The notes under the pieces: generated by a model
What the model was told of the DNA's origin: nothing
Database searches by the model: none
The model's input: only the letters and a program-made list of their open reading frames with translations
Part shown: in pieces, positions 1 to 8,331 of the stretch
Layout of the letters: every line of letters begins with the position of its first letter
Numbering within the stretch: the first letter of the stretch is position 1
Source of the DNA: Bryobacteraceae bacterium
GTDB lineage: Bacteria > Acidobacteriota > Terriglobia > Bryobacterales > Bryobacteraceae
Direction of reading: 5' to 3'
DNA length: 64,000 bases
Assembly: GCA_026129905.1 (NCBI GenBank)
Contig: JAHCHE010000006.1
Location: 62,001-126,000, forward strand
Made by a program: the position numbers and the translations under genes

Positions 1-771
1 CAGGTCGCGGGCCGACTGCCAGCGGTCGTCGGGGTTCTTCGCCAGACATTTTCGGACCGCCCGCTCGACCGCCGGCGGCGGGATGAGGCCGCTGGACGAA
101 ATCGACACCGGGTCGGCGGTGAGGATAGCCGCCATCACTCCCGCGACGCTTTTTCCTTCAAAAGGCGGGCGGCCGGCCAGTACTTCATAGAACACGATGC
201 CGAGGGCGAAGATGTCCGTGCGCGCATCCGTGTCGCCGCCTTCGACCTGCTCCGGCGCCATGTACTGGGGCGTGCCGACCAGCGAGCCGACGTGCGTGAG
301 CGTGTCGCTGAGGGTGACGCCGGCATCGTCGGCCGGCGGCTGGACGAGCTTTGCCAGGCCGAAATCCAGCAGCTTGACCCCGCCGGCGTTCACGAAGATA
401 TTCGCGGGCTTCAGATCGCGGTGGATAATGCCGCGGCGGTGGGCGTGGTCGAGAGCGTCGGCCACCTGAATGGCGTAGCGGAGCGTTTCCTGCAGCGGCA
501 GCGGACCCGCGATCGGCTTGCCGTCGACGTATTCCATCACCAGGTAATCCGGGCCGATGTCGTGCAAGGCGCAGATGTTCGGGTGGTTCAGAGCGGCGAT
601 GGCGCGGGCCTCGCGCTGGAATCGTTCGCTGAAGCGCTCGCCCGCGATTTTGATGGCCACCAGCCGCTCCAGACGGGTATCAAAAGCCTTGTAGACCTGG
701 CCCATTCCGCCAGTACCCAATAGCTCCACGATTTGGTAAGGTCCGAGGAGACCGCCAGGCGCGAGTGACAC
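1..771 (-). CDS. Serine/threonine protein kinase, N-terminal part (cut by window edge)
   Basis: Pkn-type (Hanks) kinase that phosphorylates Ser/Thr in the cytoplasm. The 257 visible residues hold the whole catalytic core: glycine loop [15 protein letters not shown] (about 18-31), ATP-binding Lys41 in VAIK, catalytic loop HRDLKPAN (117-124), DFG (137-139) and the APEQ motif (172-175). The frame is open at position 1, so any C-terminal sensor, TPR or membrane part is missing. The GTG at 769-771 was chosen because the kinase domain starts a few residues later, as in other acidobacterial kinases ([11 protein letters not shown]). A GTTACACT box at 815-822 lies about 43 bases upstream. Target unknown. 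Confidence 0.93.
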   Translation of the reverse strand, partial: MSLAPGGLLGPYQIVELLGTGGMGQVYKAFDTRLERLVAIKIAGERFSERFQREARAIAALNHPNICALHDIGPDYLVMEYVDGKPIAGPLPLQETLRYAIQVADALDHAHRRGIIHRDLKPANIFVNAGGVKLLDFGLAKLVQPPADDAGVTLSDTLTHVGSLVGTPQYMAPEQVEGGDTDARTDIFALGIVFYEVLAGRPPFEGKSVAGVMAAILTADPVSISSSGLIPPPAVERAVRKCLAKNPDDRWQSARDL

Positions 772-812
772 GGTTGCCGCCCCAGTGGGCGTGAGCCCCT
801 GTTGGATAGTGC

Positions 813-825
813 TCAGTGTAACGTA
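813..825 (-). promoter_or_regulatory. Probable -10 region for the kinase gene (TACGTTACACTGA)
   Basis: On the minus strand this reads TACGTTACACTGA, with TACACT as the -10 hexamer. The same 13 bases recur exactly at 19035-19047 upstream of another minus-strand gene. No good -35 box is visible (a weak TGACTT lies about 18 bases upstream). Predicted leader about 37 nt. It lies upstream of the copper protein start, so the two divergent genes have closely spaced control regions. Confidence 0.4.
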
Positions 826-870
826 AAGACAGCGGTAAAGTCATTTGCGCGCAGGGCGATGGAGGACGAG

Positions 871-1227
871 ATGAAACGAGACTGGACGACCGGGCGGTAC
901 GCGCCGGCGCTGCTGATTGCGCTGTTGCTCGGCGTGTCGTGCGAAGGCCGCCGGGAGGCCGAGACGGGCGGGGCCGTGCGAGAGTACGCGCTGCGCGGGC
1001 AGGTTGTGAGCGTCGATGCCGCACACCAGACCGCCTTGATCAAACACGAAAAGATCGGGGAGTGGATGGAGGCGATGACGATGGAGTTTCCCGTCCGGGA
1101 CAAGAACGAGTTCTCCACGCTGCGCCCCGGCCAGACGATCACCGCGACCGTCTACGTGCCGGAGGAAGGGACCGAGTACTGGATCGGGAACGTGAAGGAC
1201 GACGCGGCGCCGCCAAAGAACGAGTGA
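871..1227 (+). CDS. CusF-like periplasmic copper-binding lipoprotein
   Basis: Small exported protein of 118 aa. An N-terminal hydrophobic segment ends in LLGVSC, which suggests a lipoprotein (Cys24), though the lipobox is not ideal. The mature part is one CusF-type OB fold: a VVSVD strand, then IKHEKIGEWMEAMTMEFPV, whose His, Trp and two Met residues correspond to the Cu(I)/Ag(I) ligands of CusF. Role by family: periplasmic copper chaperone. The ATG at 871 was chosen over longer forms because GGAGG lies 5 bases upstream and the signal segment follows. No efflux pump is nearby, so it looks free-standing. Its stop codon lies in a palindrome shared with the next gene. Confidence 0.8.
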   Translation: MKRDWTTGRYAPALLIALLLGVSCEGRREAETGGAVREYALRGQVVSVDAAHQTALIKHEKIGEWMEAMTMEFPVRDKNEFSTLRPGQTITATVYVPEEGTEYWIGNVKDDAAPPKNE

Positions 1228-1237
1228 CTGGCGCCAG

Positions 1238-2878
1238 TCAGGCGACCGGCGGCGGGGCTTCCGAGGCCAGCTTTTTGTAGACGGCCCGGCCGCGCTCGAA
1301 CGTTTCGATCGAGGCTTGCCGGTCGGCGGCGCTGGCGAAGCGCGCGTCGGTTTTCAGCCAGCGGATCGAGTTGTCCAGGTAGCGGATGTAGTACTCCGCG
1401 TCGTCCCGGTTCCGGATCGGCTTGCCGTCCACAACGACGTACACGGGCGAGGAATGCGCGAAGACGGCTTCCGGACGCCGCGTCCCGTACAGGCTGCTGA
1501 GCAGGGTGCCCTGGTCGACGTGGATCTTCTGGAAGTCCACGCCGCGATAGCGGTCAAGGTCTTCGAATGCGCGGGCCGCGATCCAGCAACTGCCTCGGAG
1601 CGGGTGCTCGAGGTGGATTTCGGCCTTGTGGCGGATGCCGGACGGGACCGCCTCGCCGATGACGTTTCCGTTGGCCACGATCTGAAGGCGGTCGTACGGG
1701 ACCTGCGACTCCGCCTTTGCATGAATGCGCAGGACTCTGTCCTTGCCGGAGGTCATCGCCAGCGTCGCGCCCGCCTCCCGGCCGTTCACCGTGAAGGCGA
1801 GCACCGGGCTGTTGGTGACGAAGGTGCGGCCCGCTTTCAGCGCATCAATCCAGGCCTGATACGTAAAATCGCCTTCGATTTTAGCGAAAACTCGGTTCGC
1901 GCCTACCGTGACGAAAGTTGTCATTTTGTCGGTTCCGGCCGTGGCGGTGAGCCGGAAGCCGCAATTCAGATAGCGATACCACAGGCGCAGACCGTGATTC
2001 GACTCGATTTCCGGCACTACCTGCTTCATGAAAACCGGCAGCGCCCGGGGCTCCAGCACCGAGAGAATCTCCAGGCCATCCAGCTTTTCGAGCGCCACAT
2101 CGAGCGGGTTCTCGACACCCGGCCAGCTCGGGAAATGCGCCCAGGAGACGTATCCGCCCTGTTCGCGCGTCCGGTCGCAGGGGCCGGTGTGGAGCGGATA
2201 GTGGTATTGTTGCATCGGCTTCACCGGCTCGATGAGGCGCTTCAGATTGAGCAGGCACATGTGCCCAAGGTGGTCGTTGCGAAACTCCTGGTTCACATAA
2301 ATCAGGTGTTTACCGCTGGAATTCGCGTTGACGCGGCCCTCGAATTCATCCTGATCGGTGGTGAAATCGGACGTGAGGATGTTGGCGACGTTCAGGTCCT
2401 CGGCGTCCATTTCAAGCCGGCACGTCTTCGGCGCGATGTGATGGATATGAATATCTCCGCTGTACCAGCCGCGGTCGCCGAGCGAAGACCACCGGGAAAG
2501 CGGAATGGCGTACGAGCCATCCCGAATGGCCGCCTCCGTGATTTCGCCTTCCGCTATGCCGTACTCGTAGCCTTTAATCACCTGGTACTTCAGCGGCAGC
2601 GCCGCGGGGTCGATCTGGAACTCGCCGTCGACGTAAGCGAACCGCCGCGACTGGAAGCGGACGTCTCCCTCCTGCGCGTCGGGCGCCAGGCTGGCCGGAT
2701 GGCCAACGGGTACGACCTCGTTGCCGCGAGCGTCGAGCAGGCGTACGCGCGCGGGGACGGCCCGCCCGCTATGGACATCAGTTACTCGGCAGACAACGGG
2801 CTTGCCCTGAGCCGCGAGTTGTCGTCCCAAGGCGGCGGAGGCCACGCCGCGAAGAAAACGCCGTCGATCCGTGAACAT
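1238..2878 (-). CDS. Secreted CehA/McbA-like PHP-type metallohydrolase
   Basis: Protein of 546 aa. The Tat-type start MFTDRRRFLRGVASAAL indicates export in folded form. After a beta-rich N-terminal part comes the PHP signature GDIHIHH (141-147) and later candidate metal ligands (DFTTD, HLGHM, about 171-207), matching the CehA/McbA branch of the PHP metallophosphoesterase fold. Members hydrolyse ester or phosphoester bonds; the substrate here is unknown. A GGGAGG site 8 bases before the ATG supports the start. It is the last gene of a four-gene minus-strand run (fusion enzyme, CBM9-like, GH31, this gene), so a role in glycan turnover is possible but inferred. Confidence 0.78.
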   Translation of the reverse strand: MFTDRRRFLRGVASAALGRQLAAQGKPVVCRVTDVHSGRAVPARVRLLDARGNEVVPVGHPASLAPDAQEGDVRFQSRRFAYVDGEFQIDPAALPLKYQVIKGYEYGIAEGEITEAAIRDGSYAIPLSRWSSLGDRGWYSGDIHIHHIAPKTCRLEMDAEDLNVANILTSDFTTDQDEFEGRVNANSSGKHLIYVNQEFRNDHLGHMCLLNLKRLIEPVKPMQQYHYPLHTGPCDRTREQGGYVSWAHFPSWPGVENPLDVALEKLDGLEILSVLEPRALPVFMKQVVPEIESNHGLRLWYRYLNCGFRLTATAGTDKMTTFVTVGANRVFAKIEGDFTYQAWIDALKAGRTFVTNSPVLAFTVNGREAGATLAMTSGKDRVLRIHAKAESQVPYDRLQIVANGNVIGEAVPSGIRHKAEIHLEHPLRGSCWIAARAFEDLDRYRGVDFQKIHVDQGTLLSSLYGTRRPEAVFAHSSPVYVVVDGKPIRNRDDAEYYIRYLDNSIRWLKTDARFASAADRQASIETFERGRAVYKKLASEAPPPVA

Positions 2879-2913
2879 GTCGGTATCCTCCCAGCCCTTT
2901 CCCCTACGCTACT

Positions 2914-4521
2914 TCATCCGCCGCCACCACGGCAGCCGTTCCAGGGGGCCGGTACGTCCCGCTCAGCGGGACCTTCGACCGTCGAGCCGTCATCCGCTTT
3001 CCAGCGGCCCGGCGGGAAGACCACCTTAATGGAGCGGGCGCCCCGCGTGACGACGGGGACCACGAGGATGTCGTCTCCCAGGAGGAACTGGTCGCGCACG
3101 CCCTCATAGCCGCGGCCGGGGAAGACGTACTCCAGGTGGCGCACAATCGGCTCGCCCGTTTTGGCGGCGTGGCGGGCGAGTTCGAGAATCTCCGGCGCCA
3201 TCCGCGCGTGCAGCACGGCGGCCCGCCGGCACAATTCCGCGTTCTGGGCGCTCAACACGCGCCACGGCGCGACGGAGAATTGCATCATCGGCATCAGCGC
3301 GCTGGCCTGCGCGTAACGGACGATGAGTTCCTGGTCGATCTGCTTGAGATCGAGGAACGACGAATACTCTCCGCCGCCGATCAGGTCCGGGCAGGTGAAG
3401 GCGTAGCCCATCAGCCCCTGCGCCAGGATGCCGGGCGCCAGTTCGCGAAGATCCTCCCAGTTGTGACGCTTGTCGCGCAGGCGCTGAGCCAGCGGCCTGC
3501 CCGCCATTTTCCACGATGCGCGGTACTCGTTCAGCGGGTAATTCAATCCGAAGGCAGCGAAATACATCGTATGGTCGTTGGGCAGCGACGGCCGGAACGA
3601 CACGATGTCGCCTGTGTAGAAATCGGCGTCGCCCGCGTCGAATTTGAAGCCACCCACGCCGTAGTCGTTCACCAGCCGATCGAGCTGCTTCTGAAACCAC
3701 CGGTTCGCCTCGGGGTTGCTCAGGTCCAGCAGGGCGCTTGCGCCGTTCCACCAGCGGACAATGGCCGCCTGCTCCTGCGTGTGCCGCCAGGAAGGCTTGC
3801 CTTTTACGCGATTCGCGTCGAGCACCAGCAGGCCGAGGCGGGCGAGTTCACGGAAGTTCGCCGAATCCGCACTGACAAACGGGCAGACCCACAACATGAC
3901 TTTGAAGCCGAGCTTGTGCAGGTGGGCCATCACATCCTTGGGGTCGCGGAAGCGCTCGGCCGCAAACTCCCAGTCGCCGTAGTCGTTCTGCCAGTTGTCG
4001 TCGATCATGAGGACGCCCGGAGGGAACCCGTTCGCGGCGACGGATTCTGCGTACCGGCGGATATCCCGCTCGTTCTGGTCATACATCAGCTCGATCCAGG
4101 TGTTGTACTGGGGCGCGGTGAACAGCGTCTCGTCCGGCATCTTGCCGTCGGAGGGGAAGTAGACGCGGCTGACTCGCTGAAACGCCTCCTTCAGCGACTT
4201 TCCTTCTTGTCCGGTGACGATCTCTCCACGAGAGGAAGTAACGGTGAGGACGCCGTCGCGGAACTCGAAACGGAACGGCTGCTCCGACCAGACGAACCGC
4301 CCGTGGTTGGAAATCAGCAATGGCTGAGCCTGGTTGCCGCCGTTGTCGCCGAACAGGTTGCGGCCGAACGGCGCGGCGCCGTACGGCATGGCGCGGCCGT
4401 CGACGCTCATGCCGCCCCACCAGACTTCGCCGGGCTCGAGCGTGAGGATCTGCCTGGATTCGGCAGCCGAGGACGCGCCGGCGGCGAGCAGGGCAAGGAC
4501 GAGGATAATAAGGACCTTCAT
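2914..4521 (-). CDS. Secreted glycoside hydrolase family 31 protein (alpha-glycosidase), frameshifted C-terminus
   Basis: Secreted GH31-type alpha-glycosidase, 535 aa as read. Signal peptide about 1-20; beta-sandwich N-domain; (beta/alpha)8 barrel with PPGVLMIDDNW (about 168-177) and GFKFDAGD (291-298), which carries the nucleophile aspartate (295 or 298); C-terminal beta domain. Members retain configuration and cleave alpha-glucosidic, xylosidic or galactosidic bonds; the substrate cannot be read here. The last residues (PAPWNGCRGGGG) are atypical: one extra base in the C5 run at 2944-2948 would give an ordinary end, PLERLPWWRRMK, stopping at 2909. Lies 53 bases after the CBM9-like gene and 35 before the PHP gene, probably one operon. 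Confidence 0.85.
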   Translation of the reverse strand: MKVLIILVLALLAAGASSAAESRQILTLEPGEVWWGGMSVDGRAMPYGAAPFGRNLFGDNGGNQAQPLLISNHGRFVWSEQPFRFEFRDGVLTVTSSRGEIVTGQEGKSLKEAFQRVSRVYFPSDGKMPDETLFTAPQYNTWIELMYDQNERDIRRYAESVAANGFPPGVLMIDDNWQNDYGDWEFAAERFRDPKDVMAHLHKLGFKVMLWVCPFVSADSANFRELARLGLLVLDANRVKGKPSWRHTQEQAAIVRWWNGASALLDLSNPEANRWFQKQLDRLVNDYGVGGFKFDAGDADFYTGDIVSFRPSLPNDHTMYFAAFGLNYPLNEYRASWKMAGRPLAQRLRDKRHNWEDLRELAPGILAQGLMGYAFTCPDLIGGGEYSSFLDLKQIDQELIVRYAQASALMPMMQFSVAPWRVLSAQNAELCRRAAVLHARMAPEILELARHAAKTGEPIVRHLEYVFPGRGYEGVRDQFLLGDDILVVPVVTRGARSIKVVFPPGRWKADDGSTVEGPAERDVPAPWNGCRGGGG

Positions 4522-4574
4522 TCCTTGCTTAACCTATCAGGTTGCGAAGATGGAGGAGCGGGCTGCCCGGGGGC

Positions 4575-5315
4575 CTACGGCTTCGGCGGGGTTGTCGCTT
4601 CGAAGCGGACCCAGCCGAAGGACTCGGGGGCGTGGAACGACTTTCCCGGAGGCGCCAGCGGCGACCAGGTGCTGTTCCGCGGGTTGGTGACGCCGCCGGT
4701 TCGATTGAGATTCAGGCGCCAGACGTCGCCGGCGCGGGGCGGCGTGTGCGCGGCGTCGCGGGAGAAGTTCCGGAACGGGATCGCCAGTTCCACTATCCAG
4801 TGGTCGTCGTCCGGCGACTCCTCCTTGACGGGAAGGCCGTGGAACGAGGTTCGATACTCGACGCCTTCCGGTTCCCAGGCCGGCGGACCGGTCCACCAGT
4901 CCGTGCGGCAGCGGTTCAGCATCGCGCCGATGGCGTTGATCTCGAAGGTGTAGTAATTGCGGACCTTTTCGGGATTCGGACTCAGGAAAATCTCCACGCA
5001 GTCGTCCCGGGAGACCGGGCCATGACGCTCCGTCACTTTGGCGGAAATGTGGCGGTCATGGCAGAAATAGCCGACATAAAGGCGCTCGTCGTCCCAGAGC
5101 AGGCGCGCGACCGTGGGCTCTTTTTCTCCTTCTGTCCAGGTATTGAAGTGAAAATCGCCGACGGGCGGCGCCATTCTCCAGGCTGTTTCGTCGAGCCTGG
5201 CGTCGATCACGATCGGGGACGCAGCCCGGTAGACCGTATACCGGGAGGCGGTCTGCGGGAGCGCCGCGGCGCACCACGTCAGCCAGAGGAGGAATGCGCG
5301 CGCCATCGCCGTCAT
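4575..5315 (-). CDS. Secreted carbohydrate-binding family 9-like protein
   Basis: Protein of 246 aa with a signal peptide (MTAMARAFLLWLTWCAAALPQ), then a single CBM9-like beta-sandwich: the IDARLDETAW opening, the LYVGYFCHD strand, DDCVEIFLSP and a closing FGWVRFEA are typical of the family 9-like sugar-binding domains common in acidobacteria and planctomycetes. It probably binds a glycan outside the inner membrane; no catalytic residues are seen. The ATG at 5313-5315 overlaps the TGA of the upstream fusion gene (ATGA), so the two are translationally coupled; a second ATG nine bases on is possible. Confidence 0.75.
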   Translation of the reverse strand: MTAMARAFLLWLTWCAAALPQTASRYTVYRAASPIVIDARLDETAWRMAPPVGDFHFNTWTEGEKEPTVARLLWDDERLYVGYFCHDRHISAKVTERHGPVSRDDCVEIFLSPNPEKVRNYYTFEINAIGAMLNRCRTDWWTGPPAWEPEGVEYRTSFHGLPVKEESPDDDHWIVELAIPFRNFSRDAAHTPPRAGDVWRLNLNRTGGVTNPRNSTWSPLAPPGKSFHAPESFGWVRFEATTPPKP

Positions 5316-8281
5316 GCCGATGCGCCCCGCGTAGCGGTCTTGAGGCGGGAAATCAGCCGGGGCAGGGAATCGTAGCGACTCAGACGAACGCCGACGGCGC
5401 CGCCTCCCGGATGTAGCTGGACGAAATCGTTCTCCGGCGCCAGATCGAAACGGCGGCAGAAGGCGGCCCGGAGGAAGTCCTGCACGGCGGAGCAACTTAC
5501 CAGGCTCGTATCCACGTGTACCTGGAAGTAGTCGCCCTGCCCGGCCGCGTTGACCCTAACCGCTACGGCCTCCGGTCCGAAGGCGCGGCGCAGCATCGCC
5601 TCGGCGAGGTCGATGAGCGCCAGGCCGCGGAAGAAGTTGGATCCCGCCAGGCGGTGGAACTCGGGCGGCTCGGCGGCCGACAGCGTCTCGTCGTCGAGGC
5701 CGCGGTTGAAGTCGAACGGCGCCGCTTCGTACCGCTCGAGCCAGCGGTCCAGCAGGTCCGCGCCGGCGGCGTCCCGTTCCCAATCGAGCGGCCGTAGCAT
5801 CGCTTCGCGCGAGGGCAACCGGTCCGGATCGATGTCGAAGCACCGGTCGCCAAGCTGCGACAGCGCGACGTATTCGATCCAGCGGTCCTGATGATGAATG
5901 AGGTAGAAGTTCTTGGCGACCTCGCCGAACAGGTAGGCGACGATGGCGCGCAGCGGAACGCCCTTCTCGCGGACAACGGTCCCGTTCGCCAGCCTCCGGC
6001 GCAGGACCGGTTCCCGCCAACCGGCGAATAGCGACGCGACGGCGGCCTCCGCTTTCCGTGCCGCGCCGTCCTCCTCCAGCCGGTCGATCTTCAGAAGCTC
6101 ATCCCGGTACCAGGAGATGTTCTCGTGCGCGCGGAGCCGCAATTCTTCCTGGGGCGCCAGTAGCGGCAACTGTCGCAGCACGGAACAGATCCAGGCGCGG
6201 CTTTCGCGCGTCAGGATGCCGTCGGAAACCAAGTCGGACTCGAGGACTTTGAAGAAATCGGTATCCAGCGGGAGATGCGTCAATATTGCGGCGATTTCGG
6301 CCGCCTTGCCGGTCATTTTGCGAAATTCGGCGGTGGTGAGCGCGCCCGAAGCAGCGGACTCGCCGTAGACGCCGGCCGACCATCGCCAGGCGCTGCGATC
6401 GCGCTCGACGGTGTAGGGGAAGACGATCTGGAAACGCTCGGCCGGGACGGGAAAGGTTCCGAGAATGCGGTAATTGTCGCGGGGATTGGACGAAATCAGG
6501 GCGCCTTCGCCCGCGCGTCCTTTCTGTTCGGTGGCCTGGTCCAGGGAACCCGCGCGGACGCCCGTGCCGTACTCGGCCTGGCAGGCGAGATGAACCAGGA
6601 CATCGGGCGGAATGCCGATCTCGAACAGGGCGTTGACGGCGTTCTTGGTGGCGACCGTGACGGCCGAGGAACTGGAGAAACCACCCTGGGGAATGGACCC
6701 GGTGGACACCATGCGCAGGCCGCGGAATTCCTGCCGGCCCAAGCGCTTCTGCACCGCCGCGCCGACCGCTCCCGTGCGCAGCGTGCGCATGGAGGCGATC
6801 GCGTTGCCGATGAGCGCGAAGGGCCGCCGCATGTTGCTCGAGACCCACAGCGACGGCGGCGGCAGGGGCTGACCGCTTTGCCGCCGCCGTTCGAGTTCCT
6901 CGTCGCTGAAGTAACCGAGCGACAGAAGCAGCGTCTCGCTCATGCGCGTGCCGAACCCCTCGTAGGCGTGCAGATCCGAGACGTGATCGCCCGGGTACAT
7001 CACCTCGTCGTCGGCGGAGACGAAGTTGATGCTTTCGCGATACCGCGGATTGAGCGGGTGCAAATGGATGCGCCGGTCGTCGGCCTCCTGCACTACCATG
7101 ACGATCTGTTCGCGGCCGTTCTCGTCGCCCGCGCCGATCGGCATCTGCCAGGCGGGTCCGAAAAAGCGGCCCATGTCCGGATGCATGAAAGCGACGCGGA
7201 GCCGGCCGCCAGAGATGCCGACGCCGAGCGCGCGGTACGGCTTGAAGCCAAGGTTTTCCGCCTCGATCGCCGTCCGGATTTCCGAGAGCTGGCAGGCGAT
7301 GGAGGCGATCTGAGCTCTCGGCCGGCCGGCGGCAATCAGGCGCGCCGCTTCGTCGATCTCCGCCTCTTCGGGGAACAGCTCTCCGGTGCGCGCTTTGAGG
7401 ATGCCTTCCAGCAGCGCCAGGTCCACGGGGCGGGTCACGTCGGAGCACAGCAGGTCGTATTCCGGATCGGCCATTGAGGTGACCGTGGTGCGGATTTCGC
7501 AGCCGTTCCGGCTCATGCCTTCGATAATGTCGGTGAGGTAATACTGGCCCTGTGCGTTCAGGTTGGTGAGGTCGTTCAGGTAGCGGCGCAGCGCATCGGC
7601 GCGCACGACGTATACGGGGCAGTTGCCTTCCGTGAGATCCAGCAACCGCTGGCGAGCGGCGGCGTCGGGTTCGGCCAGGATATCGCGCTCCTCCATCACG
7701 CGGAGTACGTGGCCGCCGGCGGAGCGGACCACGCGGCCCTTGCCGCGGTGCGCCGGAGGCTCGTACTTGGCGGTGAGAAACGTCAGGTCGGCTTCGCGTC
7801 CTCCGGCGCGGTGCGTTTCCCAGAGACGGTGAAAAACCGAGGAGGGCACGATGCGGTCGCCCATCGTCACGATCAAAAGCGGATTTCCTTCATCCAGCGC
7901 GGGGACGCAGAATGCCTCGTAGGCGGCGAACGCGGTGCCGCCGGCGGGATTGTCCGAGCGGACATAAATGTTGTCCGCGCCAAGCGTGGCCGACACCTCG
8001 GCGTAACGATAGCCGACGACGCAAACCACATGGGGCGCATTGAAGGCGCGCCGAAACGCGTCGATCGAGTGACGGGCCAGGGGCGTGCCGTCCACCGGCT
8101 GGACGCACTTAGGCTCGTTGCCGAATCGCGTGCCCTTGCCCGCCGCCAGGACCACCAGCACCGGCGTTTCCGGGCCGGGCGCCGCGAACGATGCGACTTT
8201 CCCGTTGAGAATCTTGTCCCGCGCGAGCCGCGCCGCCATGACCAGGGGCACGCCTCGGGCCGACGCCTCAGGCTGCGACAT
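5312..8281 (-). CDS. Nucleotidyltransferase-GHMP kinase fusion (sugar kinase/NDP-sugar pyrophosphorylase)
   Basis: Cytoplasmic protein of 989 aa joining two activities. Residues about 38-290 are an NTP-transferase domain with LAAGKGTRFG (about 44-53). Residues about 355-985 resemble a GHMP kinase: a degenerate motif 1 (GRLRV..FMHPDMG, about 360-375, where galactokinases have GEHTD), a clear motif 2 (GSIPQGGFSSSSAV, about 525-538) and motif 3 (HPGGGAVGV, about 955). The layout resembles fucokinase/GDP-fucose pyrophosphorylase FKP, so it likely turns a free sugar into sugar-1-phosphate and then NDP-sugar; the sugar is unknown. First gene of a four-gene block. A GATAAT box only 6 bases before the ATG hints at near-leaderless mRNA. 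Confidence 0.8.
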   Translation of the reverse strand: MSQPEASARGVPLVMAARLARDKILNGKVASFAAPGPETPVLVVLAAGKGTRFGNEPKCVQPVDGTPLARHSIDAFRRAFNAPHVVCVVGYRYAEVSATLGADNIYVRSDNPAGGTAFAAYEAFCVPALDEGNPLLIVTMGDRIVPSSVFHRLWETHRAGGREADLTFLTAKYEPPAHRGKGRVVRSAGGHVLRVMEERDILAEPDAAARQRLLDLTEGNCPVYVVRADALRRYLNDLTNLNAQGQYYLTDIIEGMSRNGCEIRTTVTSMADPEYDLLCSDVTRPVDLALLEGILKARTGELFPEEAEIDEAARLIAAGRPRAQIASIACQLSEIRTAIEAENLGFKPYRALGVGISGGRLRVAFMHPDMGRFFGPAWQMPIGAGDENGREQIVMVVQEADDRRIHLHPLNPRYRESINFVSADDEVMYPGDHVSDLHAYEGFGTRMSETLLLSLGYFSDEELERRRQSGQPLPPPSLWVSSNMRRPFALIGNAIASMRTLRTGAVGAAVQKRLGRQEFRGLRMVSTGSIPQGGFSSSSAVTVATKNAVNALFEIGIPPDVLVHLACQAEYGTGVRAGSLDQATEQKGRAGEGALISSNPRDNYRILGTFPVPAERFQIVFPYTVERDRSAWRWSAGVYGESAASGALTTAEFRKMTGKAAEIAAILTHLPLDTDFFKVLESDLVSDGILTRESRAWICSVLRQLPLLAPQEELRLRAHENISWYRDELLKIDRLEEDGAARKAEAAVASLFAGWREPVLRRRLANGTVVREKGVPLRAIVAYLFGEVAKNFYLIHHQDRWIEYVALSQLGDRCFDIDPDRLPSREAMLRPLDWERDAAGADLLDRWLERYEAAPFDFNRGLDDETLSAAEPPEFHRLAGSNFFRGLALIDLAEAMLRRAFGPEAVAVRVNAAGQGDYFQVHVDTSLVSCSAVQDFLRAAFCRRFDLAPENDFVQLHPGGGAVGVRLSRYDSLPRLISRLKTATRGASA

Positions 8282-8331
8282 CTTACGATTATCACCGAAC
8301 CGAAACGCCGGGATGCTCGTCTTAAGCTGGT

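Noticed and set aside
1316-3109. Long plus-strand open frame (597 codons) across the PHP gene
   Set aside because: It lies opposite the PHP and GH31 genes; its translation is Arg/Val-rich with no domain, as expected for antisense of GC-rich coding DNA.
3136-4953. 605-codon plus-strand open frame opposite the GH31 and CBM9-like genes
   Set aside because: Antisense shadow; no motifs, no ribosome site, while the minus strand gives clear families.
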